A DNA stretch of 42,622 nucleotides from an uncultured Ruminococcus sp. (GCA_937902395.1 CALGTV010000059.1:1-42622); one strand, 5' to 3'; counted from the first letter of the stretch, positions 16,969-23,491 are shown. A program made the numbers and translations. Notes: a model not told the origin generated them from the sequence alone.

Positions 16969-17615
16969 TGCCGTTCTCCTAAATATTTGAAGCCCTGCAC
17001 CGCTCGGAAATGCCCGCCGTACCCCGTAGACTTTACACTATTGGGGCTTGTGCCGTGCCTATTTATTGACTTGGCGGTTTTATTTTTGTTTGTGCCGAAC
17101 AATTCAGCACTACATTGCCGCCACTTGCTTGAACGCCTTAAAGCCCCGCATAATTGCGGGTGGCTCGTATGGAAATACATCGGCAACTTCCGCCCACACC
17201 TAGCATTACCATCTAGGCAATATTGTGCGACCCAATTCAAAAACCTAAAGCCTACGCCCGCGCCCTGCCATTCCGGCATCGTTACGAGGCGAGTCCCACG
17301 GTATCCCCCCGCTTGGAACATGGGCGATACGGCAATATGGCAGGCAAGTTCTCCGTCTACCGTACCAACAAAATATTGTGCCGCTATCGGCATCGGCAGG
17401 TCTAAATAATAATGCGGCTTAAAGTATTTCCAATAACTGCTGTCCGTCTGGAAAATGTCGAGCTGTATTCTCGGCTTTTGCCGAAGGGAACGGTCGAACT
17501 TCTTTGTTTTTGTATCAAATACCCAATCGGGCTGCACCCAATCCAATATGTCATAGTGCGGTGTAAGAAGTACGACCTGCCCCCCCCTCATTAGCTCTGC
17601 GCCAGCCTTTTGCAA
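16965..17615 (-). CDS. GNAT domain with ABC-ATPase C-terminal piece (COG2401-like 3' half)
   Basis: The open frame is 216 codons from a TTG at 17615, but it has no good ribosome site and is best read as the 3' half of the upstream ABC ATPase gene. Its first residues (GGQVVLLTPHYDILDWVQPDWVFD) are the switch/H-loop end of an ABC ATPase. The remainder is a GNAT acyltransferase domain: a 'FKPHYYLDLPMPI' start, then 'RLVTMPEWQGAGVGFRFLN' with the acyl-CoA loop QGAGVG. The whole matches, from memory, COG2401 (ABC ATPase fused to acetyltransferase). An eight-G tract (17580-17587) puts the halves in different frames; one G fewer would restore a ~375-aa fusion. Resemblance to Mu Mom (GNAT fold, His-Tyr pair) is possible but weak. 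Confidence 0.75.
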   Translation of the reverse strand: MQKAGAELMRGGQVVLLTPHYDILDWVQPDWVFDTKTKKFDRSLRQKPRIQLDIFQTDSSYWKYFKPHYYLDLPMPIAAQYFVGTVDGELACHIAVSPMFQAGGYRGTRLVTMPEWQGAGVGFRFLNWVAQYCLDGNARCGRKLPMYFHTSHPQLCGALRRSSKWRQCSAELFGTNKNKTAKSINRHGTSPNSVKSTGYGGHFRAVQGFKYLGERQ

Positions 17616-18093
17616 ACGCTTTCGAGCCTATTTTTGCGATTTGCCTATCTACAACCGAAGTAAATTCATCGACCACAACCTGCTTCGGCTTTTCAACTAT
17701 CAACCTGGCTAAGCCTGCCCGGAACTGTTCGCCGTTGGACAAAACGCGGAAAGGGCGCAACCATGCGGGAACATCACCGAGCCCCACATTTGCGAGCGCA
17801 CCCGTTACCTCGTTAAAATCCCCGTCAGGTGCTATATCGTCTATTATCGGCTTGTCCGCGCTCCACCCTTGCGTATAGTCGCAAATTTTATTTTCCCCGA
17901 AGATAACCTTGCCGATGGATGTTTTCCCGCTACCGCTCGGACCTACCACTACGCCTATACTCCATTTTTCGGGAAGGTCAAATTCTGCTTCTATGTCAAA
18001 ATTGCACCCGCTTTCGGCGTTGAAAAGGCTTTTAACACGCGCGGCTCGGTAGCTATTGAAGTCGCTCACGCGATTATGTACTTCTACCTTCAT
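17551..18093 (-). CDS. ABC-type ATPase (5' half of split ABC-GNAT fusion)
   Basis: 180 aa as read. Walker A 'GPSGSGKTS' (residues 51-59), ABC signature 'LSNGEQFRAGLAR' (118-130) and Walker B 'QVVVDEFTSVVDR' (138-150) are all present. There is no membrane domain, so it is not a transporter. After residue 171 the frame runs through a G8 tract into nine out-of-frame residues and a stop, losing the H-loop that is found intact in the next frame. ATG 18093 overlaps the ParB-like gene stop (ATGA). The nucleotide-driven domain presumably controls or delivers the attached GNAT; this is inference. Confidence 0.85.
   Translation of the reverse strand: MKVEVHNRVSDFNSYRAARVKSLFNAESGCNFDIEAEFDLPEKWSIGVVVGPSGSGKTSIGKVIFGENKICDYTQGWSADKPIIDDIAPDGDFNEVTGALANVGLGDVPAWLRPFRVLSNGEQFRAGLARLIVEKPKQVVVDEFTSVVDRQIAKIGSKAFAKGWRRANEGGAGRTSYTAL
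17580..17587. repeat. Homopolymer tract (G8 on coding strand)
   Basis: Eight C on the plus strand, G8 on the coding strand. It lies exactly at the junction where the ABC ATPase frame should continue into the H-loop and GNAT domain. Seven G (or ten) would make one continuous gene; eight breaks it. Confidence 0.95.
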
Positions 18094-18611
18094 ACCGCTA
18101 CCACCTTACATTCGTAGCCCATTTCTGTCAGTTTGTTATATGTTTGCTCCTGCTCTTGCTCGTTTTTACAGGTAACTACTACGGCATATTGCTCTTTGTA
18201 ATGAAAATCCGGTTCGCTAGGTGCAACAGGCTCGTCCGGTTCGTCAATGTCCAAATCAAAGCCGAAATCGCTCATGTCAATATCTGTAATATTGTCCAAT
18301 TCGATATTCAGCAATTCTTCATCCCATGTCGCAAGCTCACCGACTTTGTTATCAACCAGCCTAAAAGCGTTCACTTGCTCCTGTGTCAAATCGTCTGCTA
18401 CAAGGCAAGGGACTGTCTGTAAGCCTAGCTTTTGCGCCGCCTTATATCTTGTATGCCCTGCAACGATAACGCCGTCAGAATCGACCACAAGAGGGACTTT
18501 GAACCCAAATTCTCTTATACTGTTCGCAACTGCGTCCACAGCATTATCATTATGCCGTGGATTGTTCTCGTATGGCTTTATTTCATCAAGCCGTTTGTCA
18601 TAAATCTGCAT
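18090..18611 (-). CDS. ParB-like N-terminal domain protein
   Basis: About 173 aa. 'LDEIKPYENNPRHNDNAVDAVANSIREFGFKVPLVVDSDGVIVAGHTRYKAAQKLGLQTVPCLVADDL' is the ParB/Spo0J N-terminal (nuclease/CTPase-like) domain, followed by 'AFRLVDNKVGELATWDEELL' as in phage ParB-like proteins often fused to DNA methylases. Here there is no methylase; the C-terminus is acidic with a small alpha/beta segment. ATG 18611 is chosen because AAGGGAG lies 8-9 bases upstream; a TTG at 18638 would place that site inside the gene. It heads the late operon after a terminator. Confidence 0.85.
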   Translation of the reverse strand: MQIYDKRLDEIKPYENNPRHNDNAVDAVANSIREFGFKVPLVVDSDGVIVAGHTRYKAAQKLGLQTVPCLVADDLTQEQVNAFRLVDNKVGELATWDEELLNIELDNITDIDMSDFGFDLDIDEPDEPVAPSEPDFHYKEQYAVVVTCKNEQEQEQTYNKLTEMGYECKVVAV

Positions 18612-18636
18612 TTTGTCGCTCTCCCTTACGTTGGAC

Positions 18637-18667
18637 AAAACAAAAGAGCCACCGCTTTGGTGACTCT
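18637..18667 (-). terminator. Rho-independent terminator
   Basis: On the minus strand AGAGTCACC and GGTGGCTCT form a 9-bp stem (one G.T pair) around a 5-base loop, followed by TTTTGTTTT. It ends the early operon just upstream of the ParB-like gene. Confidence 0.85.
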
Positions 18668-18711
18668 CTCAAAATCTCTATGTTACTATTTTAGCACCTA
18701 AAAACCTTAAT

Positions 18712-18726
18712 AAACGGTTACCGTTT
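18712..18726. promoter_or_regulatory. Palindrome AAACGG-TTA-CCGTTT
   Basis: A perfect 6-bp inverted repeat with a 3-base spacer, just after the stop of the putative late regulator and upstream of the late operon. On the plus strand it is followed by TTATTTTTTT, so it might also terminate plus-strand transcripts. It could be a regulator binding site. The function is unproven. Confidence 0.35.
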
Positions 18727-19242
18727 TTATTTTTTTATGCTAAGTCGCAAATGAATCTCGACAATACAATCTAGCACTTGCGACCACCATAGCCTAATTG
18801 TCTTGTCGCTCATCCATCCATGTGCATTGAGAAACCGCTTGCTAATTTCTTCGCTGTATCTGCGCTGTGCATAGACAACCCACGCTCTGCGCCCAGGTCT
18901 GCCCTCATTGTAACAGCCTTTCTGCGCCGCCTCCTGCCTGACGGATATAAATATACGTTTGCGCTCTCCGAACGTTCTCAGCGCGATTTCTACGGCTTTA
19001 AGCCACAAGTACGAGGGATTGTCCTCGTCATACTGCGCTGAACGTATAGCCGCCGCCTGTGTCGGATTGCCGGGCATATTGCCTTTACCGCCCACTTTTT
19101 CAACATTGCGCTGCTGGCTCTCGAAAAAGTCACGCTTTGCAGTGTCATACTTCTTCTGCTCTGCCTCGAAGTTAAGGATAAAACGCTCCGCAATCTTGCG
19201 GTCATCCTGCATATCGTTTGCTAGTATTGAATAATCCTGCAC
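18727..19242 (-). CDS. Putative late transcription regulator
   Basis: 171 aa. A helical, basic protein: 'LWLKAVEIALRTFGERKRIFISVRQEAAQKG' and 'RRYSEEISKRFLNAHGWMSDKTIRLWWSQVLDCIVEIHLRL'. Its size, basic composition and position (last gene before the terminator and late operon) resemble ArpU/RinA-type late activators of Gram-positive phages. I cannot identify a clear sequence match. GTG 19242 follows AAGGCGGTG. Confidence 0.4.
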   Translation of the reverse strand: MQDYSILANDMQDDRKIAERFILNFEAEQKKYDTAKRDFFESQQRNVEKVGGKGNMPGNPTQAAAIRSAQYDEDNPSYLWLKAVEIALRTFGERKRIFISVRQEAAQKGCYNEGRPGRRAWVVYAQRRYSEEISKRFLNAHGWMSDKTIRLWWSQVLDCIVEIHLRLSIKK

Positions 19243-19244
19243 GC

Positions 19245-19568
19245 TTACACCGCCTTTTTAATGCCCATCTCATCAGATACCAACCGTAATTCTGCTGTTA
19301 AGAAAATCAAGCTGTTTCTAAGCCATCGCTTAGTGACCTTCTGACCCTCGGGAAATTTGACTTGCTCCAATCGTGCTTGCGGATATTCTCGCTTAATATC
19401 GGATGCCACTTTGTTAAGAATATGAATCATGCGGATAAGCCATGGTTCATCATGTTTGCGCATTTCAGCTATGCGCTCCTCCCAGACTAAATCCGTCCAA
19501 CAAATATCCTGCTGTTTACCGTCCCGCATTACCCTTGAATAGATGCCGTCTAAGTCAAATTTTGCCAT
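19245..19568 (-). CDS. Hypothetical phage protein
   Basis: 107 aa, not recognised. It is charged, mainly helical and rich in Arg/Lys/Glu, with Trp residues spread along it (ICWTDLVWEERIAEM, KVTKRWLRNSLIFLTAEL). ATG 19568 follows GGGGCTTATAA. It lies in a run of closely spaced small early genes just before the putative regulator. Confidence 0.65.
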   Translation of the reverse strand: MAKFDLDGIYSRVMRDGKQQDICWTDLVWEERIAEMRKHDEPWLIRMIHILNKVASDIKREYPQARLEQVKFPEGQKVTKRWLRNSLIFLTAELRLVSDEMGIKKAV

Positions 19569-19734
19569 TTATAAGCCCCGCTTTCTTCATGTAACTTCTT
19601 CGTGCCGACTCTGCGCCCTTCATTCTGCAACGCTTACAACGTACATGACCGTCTGAAACTGCACCGCATTGAACGCATAAGCCTTGCTCCTTGCGCTTGT
19701 CGTATGCTTCACGATTAAACTTATGTACCCACAT
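19555..19734 (-). CDS. Small zinc-finger-like protein
   Basis: About 59 aa. 'CVQCGAVSDGHVRCKRC' gives two CxxC pairs, a zinc ribbon, followed by a basic tail (RMKGAESARRSYMKKAG). ATG 19734 is chosen because CAGGGGGCG lies upstream. This resembles small nucleic-acid-binding proteins common in phage early regions. The function is unknown. Confidence 0.7.
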   Translation of the reverse strand: MWVHKFNREAYDKRKEQGLCVQCGAVSDGHVRCKRCRMKGAESARRSYMKKAGLINGKI

Positions 19735-20014
19735 CGAACAACGCCCCCTGCTCAATCTTGCGCCGAATCCTCACACGCTTGCCTGTTATCAGTTCGGGCA
19801 ATATGTAATCTGCCATGCACCAATCACCTTTATGACCTTGAAGCGTTGCAAAGCCTCGCGGGTCTGGTGAGAAGTGCTGCGCTCCGTCAATTGTCAGCCG
19901 AAACCAATCAATATATTTGTCTGTGCTGTTCTCAACTACAAACGGCTCACCAAGTTCAACGCCCAAGGCTTTGGCAACTTCTGCCATGACGTTATCGCCG
20001 AAATAGCCTAACAT
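19721..20014 (-). CDS. Small protein of the 'MAEVAxxxGxELGExF' family, copy 1
   Basis: 97 aa. It contains 'MAEVAKALGVELGEPFVV' near the N-terminus and ends with 'LPELITGKRVRIRRK'. Two other proteins here (22638-22862 and 24687-24884) have the same opening motif and a similar end (LLVGKAVII, LIAGEAVIV). The function is unknown; the shape, a short helix then a beta domain and a hydrophobic end, is constant. ATG 20014 follows AAGGTGGTG. Confidence 0.7.
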   Translation of the reverse strand: MLGYFGDNVMAEVAKALGVELGEPFVVENSTDKYIDWFRLTIDGAQHFSPDPRGFATLQGHKGDWCMADYILPELITGKRVRIRRKIEQGALFDVGT

Positions 20015-20017
20015 TTG

Positions 20018-20308
20018 TCACACCACCTTGAATCTGTACGAGTCCGGCACTTTATCCTCACTCGGATTGATTGTCTGCCCCATGTCAGCCAACTCTAGCC
20101 AATACGCATACTGCCTTGCTTTGTATTCGTCAGAATCATGCTGACCTTTAAATTCGCTTCTCATGCGGTACTTTATACAATTTCCCAAGAGAAAGCCCTT
20201 GAATTGTTCTTCGGTCATCAGCCTTTGCATGACTTCAAGGGGCTGCATAGCTGACTTTTCGTAATAGCCCTGCTCTTTGTTGCCCTGCTCTAAGATTCTG
20301 TCCATCAT
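20018..20308 (-). CDS. DUF3310-like protein
   Basis: 96 aa. The pattern 'YYEKSAMQPLEVMQRLMTEEQFKGFLLGNCIKYRMRSEFKGQHDSDEYKARQYAYWLELA' (QPle.i......f.GN.iKY..R...K.....KA..Y...L) is the DUF3310 family of small phage proteins. The biochemical role is not established. ATG 20308 and an adjacent ATG 20305 lie after GAGGAGGTC, overlapping the previous gene. Confidence 0.75.
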   Translation of the reverse strand: MMDRILEQGNKEQGYYEKSAMQPLEVMQRLMTEEQFKGFLLGNCIKYRMRSEFKGQHDSDEYKARQYAYWLELADMGQTINPSEDKVPDSYRFKVV

Positions 20309-20670
20309 CTGACCTCCTCAAACTCGAACTGCTGATACTGCCACTCAAACAACTTGCGCCGCAGCAAATAATCGCGTGTGCGAAAGCCCTTGACCTCTAC
20401 GACCTTTTTCCTGCCGTCAGGAAAATGCAATAGAAAATCAGCGGTGTAATGACAGGGGCGAATCTTTTTGCCTGCCCAATTTGTATACGCAGGGATTAGT
20501 GTGAATTTAGGCTGTAGCTCTAAATTGACAATCTCGCCATTCTCAAGCATATCTTTATAAAGCAGGTAATACTCACTCTCGCGCTTGGACGGGAACACAT
20601 GACCGTCAATCTCGATTTTCTTTGCTCCGTATTTATTTGCCCTGTGAATCCTTCCTTGTGTTCCACCCAT
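20305..20670 (-). CDS. DUF1064-like nuclease fold protein
   Basis: 121 aa. It has 'FPSKRESEYYLLYK', 'LELQPKFTLIP', 'CHYTADFLLHFPDGRKKVVEVKG', then 'LRRKLFEWQY'. The order E...D...ExK fits a PD-(D/E)XK nuclease core (Glu in SKRES, Asp in TADF, EVK). DUF1064 proteins are thought to be Holliday-junction or endonuclease-like enzymes in phages. ATG 20670 overlaps the end of the Lar-like gene and follows GAGGAGG. Confidence 0.8.
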   Translation of the reverse strand: MGGTQGRIHRANKYGAKKIEIDGHVFPSKRESEYYLLYKDMLENGEIVNLELQPKFTLIPAYTNWAGKKIRPCHYTADFLLHFPDGRKKVVEVKGFRTRDYLLRRKLFEWQYQQFEFEEVR

Positions 20671-20815
20671 CTATTGCGTCCTCCTCGGTTTCAAAATTTT
20701 CTCCTAAACTACAACTACATTCATCACAAGACACGAACCACAATCCACCATAATTCTGCCATACTGTAGCCGTGCCACCACAAAACGGGCACTGTTTTAA
20801 TAATTTTTCAGTCAT
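20633..20815 (-). CDS. Lar-like restriction alleviation zinc ribbon
   Basis: 60 aa. 'LKQCPFCGGTATVWQNYGGLWFVSCDECSCSLGENFETEEDAIDGWNTR' is the Lar family pattern: CPFCGG, a second CxxC, then E..AI..WN.R. Rac-prophage Lar moderates host type I restriction. The zinc ribbon and length agree with that family; activity on restriction is not shown here. Confidence 0.75.
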   Translation of the reverse strand: MTEKLLKQCPFCGGTATVWQNYGGLWFVSCDECSCSLGENFETEEDAIDGWNTRKDSQGK

Positions 20816-21156
20816 TACTTGTTCCCCCTGTACCTCTCTTTGAACGCCATCAAATCTTGTACCGCATTTTTGACTTGCTCCGGCAAATTATCATTAACCA
20901 TCAACTCTTTTATCTTTTGCAGTTCTTTGATAACAGTATCAACGCTCCGAACATTAGCGAATATGATTGACTGGTACACCCCTTTTATATCCGTTGTTTT
21001 GATTTTATCGCCGAAATCATATTTGCCATTATTTGCCAGCTCTACAAATGTCAGGTTATACATATCACTATTCGGCATCCTATACGCTATCATGCCCTTG
21101 TTCGGCTTGTCATTTGCACCCAAGACAACATACGGTATGTGTTTATGCTTTGCCAT
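20815..21156 (-). CDS. Hypothetical phage protein
   Basis: About 113 aa, not recognised. N-terminal beta part (HIPYVVLGANDKPNKGMIAYRMPNSDMYNLTFVELANNG), then a helical C-terminal part (VDTVIKELQKIKELMVNDNLPEQVKNAVQDLMAFKERY). ATG 21156 is chosen because AGAGGTGTAGG lies upstream; the longer frame would overlap the next gene upstream. Confidence 0.65.
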   Translation of the reverse strand: MAKHKHIPYVVLGANDKPNKGMIAYRMPNSDMYNLTFVELANNGKYDFGDKIKTTDIKGVYQSIIFANVRSVDTVIKELQKIKELMVNDNLPEQVKNAVQDLMAFKERYRGNK

Positions 21157-21160
21157 AGTC

Positions 21161-21406
21161 CTACACCTCTGGTAATTCCCATTCAAACGGCCGCCTGTCT
21201 TCGATAAAACAGCCACCAGAATTTTTATCTAAAAGTGGGCAACCTTTACACCCCAACTGACAATTATTTATTAAAACGTGTACTGCCCCCATCATTATCT
21301 GCTTTCGCCTAAGTTCTACAAGCTCACCGTTTTTACCACATAATTTCTCGAAATTGTCTTTCCTAGCATCTCTATCTAAATCTGCATCAAAATTAGCGTC
21401 ACTCAT
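21161..21406 (-). CDS. Small Cys-rich protein
   Basis: 81 aa. A charged helical N-terminus is followed by 'CQLGCKGCPLLDKNSGGCFIEDRRPFEWELPEV'. The Cys pattern and the WELP end match the 55-aa protein at 16165-16332. A small zinc-binding or Fe-S site is possible. ATG 21406 follows AGGAGGTAG. The function is unknown. Confidence 0.65.
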   Translation of the reverse strand: MSDANFDADLDRDARKDNFEKLCGKNGELVELRRKQIMMGAVHVLINNCQLGCKGCPLLDKNSGGCFIEDRRPFEWELPEV

Positions 21407-21448
21407 TATCAGCTACCTCCTTTTTTAACTCGTTTTGTCGAATTAGAT

Positions 21449-21640
21449 TTATACTCCTGCATTAACAATTTCTTCGGCATATTTTATAAATTCACTGTAC
21501 GAATCTGTCATAAAATCATAATCAGCTCTGCCAGACTCACTATTCCTAATAACCACAATCAACGCATCCTCGCTATAATGATTAAACTCGATAGTGTAAT
21601 TCAATGCTACTAACGATTCAATCGCCTCTTGTAAATCCAT
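21449..21640 (-). CDS. Hypothetical small acidic protein
   Basis: 63 aa, not recognised. It reads MDLQEAIESLVALNYTIEFNH, a beta strand (ALIVVIRNSESG), then an acidic end. ATG 21640 follows AGAGGTGATGG. It lies in the run of small early genes. Confidence 0.6.
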   Translation of the reverse strand: MDLQEAIESLVALNYTIEFNHYSEDALIVVIRNSESGRADYDFMTDSYSEFIKYAEEIVNAGV

Positions 21641-21693
21641 TCCATCACCTCTAACTCAACATATCGAATTAACTTTTTAACTCAACTCGTTTA

Positions 21694-21723
21694 ATTGCGT
21701 TAGATTGCGTTAGATTGCGTTAG
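21694..21723. repeat. Three tandem 10-bp repeats (ATTGCGTTAG)
   Basis: Three perfect copies of ATTGCGTTAG on the plus strand. They cover the stop codon and last codons of the Cys-rich gene that ends at 21710 and the intergenic space after it. The number of copies may vary between relatives. Confidence 0.9.
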
Positions 21724-21913
21724 ATTCAACATGCTCCTGCTTTAGCCACTTAACACGGCCTTCCCGACAACATCCCCCACAGCTATCATCTGGTGGGCAA
21801 ATTTTAGAGTCTTTATCACTTATCATATAAATGCAATCAAAAGATACAACTCTTGCAAATTCCTCATCAGACATATCAATTAACTTCCACATAAGCCATT
21901 GCCTATTTGTCAT
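21710..21913 (-). CDS. Small Cys-rich protein
   Basis: 67 aa. It has a helical start (QWLMWKLIDMSDEEFARVVSFDCIYMI) and 'KICPPDDSCGGCCREGRVKWLKQEHVE'. Four closely spaced Cys followed by a Trp-containing segment recall the proteins at 16165 and 21161, with different spacing. ATG 21913 follows GGAGGGCTGACA, the same leader as the next gene upstream. Confidence 0.6.
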   Translation of the reverse strand: MTNRQWLMWKLIDMSDEEFARVVSFDCIYMISDKDSKICPPDDSCGGCCREGRVKWLKQEHVESNAI

Positions 21914-21924
21914 TGTCAGCCCTC

Positions 21925-22125
21925 CTACAACTCTTTGGACACTTCCAGCAGTAACCGCCTAATTAGTCTGATATCGTCCTTTGCCCTGGTGGGACTTGTT
22001 GCCCTTATACTTGCATCACGACTCCAACAATACATAAGGTTTCCTTTTTCGTTAAACATCGACGGATATTCTTTGACCAATTTATCAAGCATAAACTTTG
22101 CCATTTTCAATTCATCAGTTTTCAT
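21925..22125 (-). CDS. Hypothetical small basic protein
   Basis: 66 aa, not recognised. Amphipathic helices with Lys/Arg (KTDELKMAKFMLDKLVKEYPSMF..., KDDIRLIRRLLLEVSKEL). ATG 22125 lies in a 17-bp leader repeated exactly before the gene at 21913 (plus-strand copies at 21911-21927 and 22123-22139). Confidence 0.6.
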   Translation of the reverse strand: MKTDELKMAKFMLDKLVKEYPSMFNEKGNLMYCWSRDASIRATSPTRAKDDIRLIRRLLLEVSKEL

Positions 22126-22136
22126 TGTCAGCCCTC

Positions 22137-22307
22137 CTATTTACCCATGCTTTCTTTCCCTTCAATAAATGCTGCCACTATCGCTTCACCGACTAACTCG
22201 TTTACCATCACGAGCAACTTATCATATTCATTCGGTGACAAATGCGGCTTAACTTTCGACTCTAAGAAAGTTTTCAGCCCTTCGCTTTTCTTCCCAATCT
22301 TTGCCAT
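22137..22307 (-). CDS. Hypothetical small protein
   Basis: 56 aa: MAKIGKKSEGLKTFLESKV... LSPNEYDKLLVMVNELVGEAIVAAF. Predominantly helical. The ATG overlaps the end of the upstream basic gene, with AAGAAGGCG nearby; the stop is just inside the leader of the next gene. Not recognised. Confidence 0.55.
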   Translation of the reverse strand: MAKIGKKSEGLKTFLESKVKPHLSPNEYDKLLVMVNELVGEAIVAAFIEGKESMGK

Positions 22308-22454
22308 TTATTCTTTCGCCTTCTTTCGCTTCACACGCTCAACATACTCTGCAAACTTCTCGTGCCGTTCCCACATATCCCTGCGCCGCTGCTTTCGCTT
22401 TTTGATTTGTTCAATCGGCTGAACACGCCAGCTAATACGTTTCAGCATCTTCAT
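22308..22454 (-). CDS. Hypothetical very basic small protein
   Basis: 48 aa with about 19 Lys/Arg residues (KKRKQRRRDMWERHEKFAEYVERVKRKKAKE, read in pieces). ATG 22454 overlaps the stop of the preceding gene (TTATGA); ATG 22448 has better spacing from GGGGAG. It may bind nucleic acid; not recognised. Confidence 0.5.
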   Translation of the reverse strand: MKMLKRISWRVQPIEQIKKRKQRRRDMWERHEKFAEYVERVKRKKAKE

Positions 22455-22654
22455 AACTCCCCGCCAAACTTTTCATCATCGACAACCACCTCTATATCAT
22501 AGCCTTTAGCCCACCACCATTGGTGATAGCCGCCTAAATCAACTAACCACTCATTGCCAAATCCCTTTTTCACAATTTCCCCCTTAATACCTGCGTGTTG
22601 TTTTAGTAATGATATTGGCTTGTCTACTACTTGTACTTTATCTCCTACTTTCAT
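22451..22654 (-). CDS. Small SH3/KOW-like protein
   Basis: 67 aa. 'VGDKVQVVDKPISLLKQHAGIKGEIVKKGFGNEWLVDLGGYHQWW' is a short all-beta fold of the SH3/KOW type, with an acidic tail. ATG 22654 follows GGCGGTGAT. The function is unknown. Confidence 0.6.
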   Translation of the reverse strand: MKVGDKVQVVDKPISLLKQHAGIKGEIVKKGFGNEWLVDLGGYHQWWWAKGYDIEVVVDDEKFGGEL

Positions 22655-22862
22655 TGATAATCACCGCCTTGCCAACCAACAAAAACTGCAACAAATAATC
22701 TCCGCTTTCCTGCCAGTCGAAAAACGTTTTGTCAAGATAAAGTAAACCACGTTTTGTGAATTTACAATGCCACTCTGTTTTATACTTGTCGTTGACAGTA
22801 AATTCTTCGCCCAATTCCTTGCCAAACAACTTTGCGACTTCTGCCATTTTATTCTCTGCCAT
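22638..22862 (-). CDS. Small protein of the 'MAEVAxxxGxELGExF' family, copy 2
   Basis: About 74 aa: MAENKMAEVAKLFGKELGEEFTV, a beta domain (WHCKFTKRGLLYLDKTFFDW), then LLQFLLVGKAVIINESRR. It is a paralogue of the proteins at 19721-20014 and 24687-24884. ATG 22862 is chosen because GGAGCGTGG lies upstream. Confidence 0.65.
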   Translation of the reverse strand: MAENKMAEVAKLFGKELGEEFTVNDKYKTEWHCKFTKRGLLYLDKTFFDWQESGDYLLQFLLVGKAVIINESRR

Positions 22863-22875
22863 CTTCGCCACGCTC

Positions 22876-23079
22876 CTATCTATTTCTATTAACGCAAGTA
22901 TTCCATCCGTCTTTATAGCCTTCATCATAAATCTTTTGACCGATTTCTGAATCAGAACCATTATCTTTGACATCTTTTAGTTCCTGCAAATAATTAAGTA
23001 TCTGCCTTGCTTTTCTCGACCTTGGTTTTCGCTCTAAGGACACGTGTTCTAGGTACGCTATGCACTCGTCCAACGTCAT
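22876..23079 (-). CDS. Hypothetical small protein
   Basis: 67 aa: MTLDECIAYLEHVSLERKPRSRKARQILNYLQELKD..., ending in IYDEGYKDGWNTC. The C-terminal 'YDEGYKDGW' is a common small helix motif in phage proteins. ATG 23079 follows GGCAGGTG. Not recognised further. Confidence 0.6.
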   Translation of the reverse strand: MTLDECIAYLEHVSLERKPRSRKARQILNYLQELKDVKDNGSDSEIGQKIYDEGYKDGWNTCVNRNR

Positions 23080-23224
23080 TATTATCACCTGCCATTTCTT
23101 TGATAACGGCAATACAATGGCCTACAGCCATTTTGTACATTACTTCTTCCATGTAGCCATACTTTGAGTAATGTTCAGCTACATTTTGCATACGCTTAAT
23201 TGCTTCGTCAGAATCAATCAGCAT
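22994..23224 (-). CDS. Hypothetical small protein
   Basis: 76 aa. It has two helices (SDEAIKRMQNVAEHYSKYGYMEEVMYKMAVGHCIAVIKEM) and a basic tail. ATG 23224 is chosen because GGGAGCGTG lies upstream. The start overlaps the end of the 31-aa membrane protein gene. Confidence 0.55.
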   Translation of the reverse strand: MLIDSDEAIKRMQNVAEHYSKYGYMEEVMYKMAVGHCIAVIKEMAGDNNDVGRVHSVPRTRVLRAKTKVEKSKADT

Positions 23225-23309
23225 TGCTTTCACGCTCCCACGCTATTACTATGCACGCAGGCAGACAAAACAGAAAACCTGCTGCCAACGCTTGCCAATG
23301 CTCAATCAT
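23214..23309 (-). CDS. Tiny membrane protein
   Basis: 31 aa: MIEHWQALAAGFLFCLPACIVIAWERESNAD. One hydrophobic helix (about residues 8-23) with charged ends. The ATG overlaps the previous stop (ATGA), and GGAGG lies 8-9 bases upstream, so translation is credible despite the size. The function is unknown. Confidence 0.5.
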   Translation of the reverse strand: MIEHWQALAAGFLFCLPACIVIAWERESNAD

Positions 23310-23491
23310 TTCCCATGCCTCCTAATCCACTTTTCAACGCACTCAAGCACGTACTCTCTGGTGCAAACTTCTTTAAGTAAGCACTCGCAACCAACATACC
23401 ACCATTCTTGACTCGCCCTGCGCACGCTTGCTTTTCCTTCGCAATATCGGCAGGGCGGGAACTGTATCGCTTCTAGTTCTTCATCCGTCAC
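23306..23491 (-). CDS. Small zinc-ribbon-like protein
   Basis: About 61 aa. 'PPCRYCEGKASVRRASQEWWYVGCECLLKEVC' resembles a Lar-type ribbon with a changed second Cys pair (CEC), followed by a helical end with 'YVLECVEKWIRR'. GTG 23491 is chosen because CAGGAGCGAG lies upstream. A Lar-like function is possible but not supported enough to name. Confidence 0.55.
   Translation of the reverse strand: MTDEELEAIQFPPCRYCEGKASVRRASQEWWYVGCECLLKEVCTREYVLECVEKWIRRHGK

Noticed and set aside
16965..17615. Independent GNAT gene starting at TTG 17615
   Set aside because: No ribosome site, and the first residues are the H-loop of an ABC ATPase, so it is better read as the continuation of the upstream gene.
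20633..20815. Naming the 23306-23491 protein as a second Lar
   Set aside because: It shares the CxxC start with the protein here but lacks the second CxxC and the E..AI..WN.R end that define the family.
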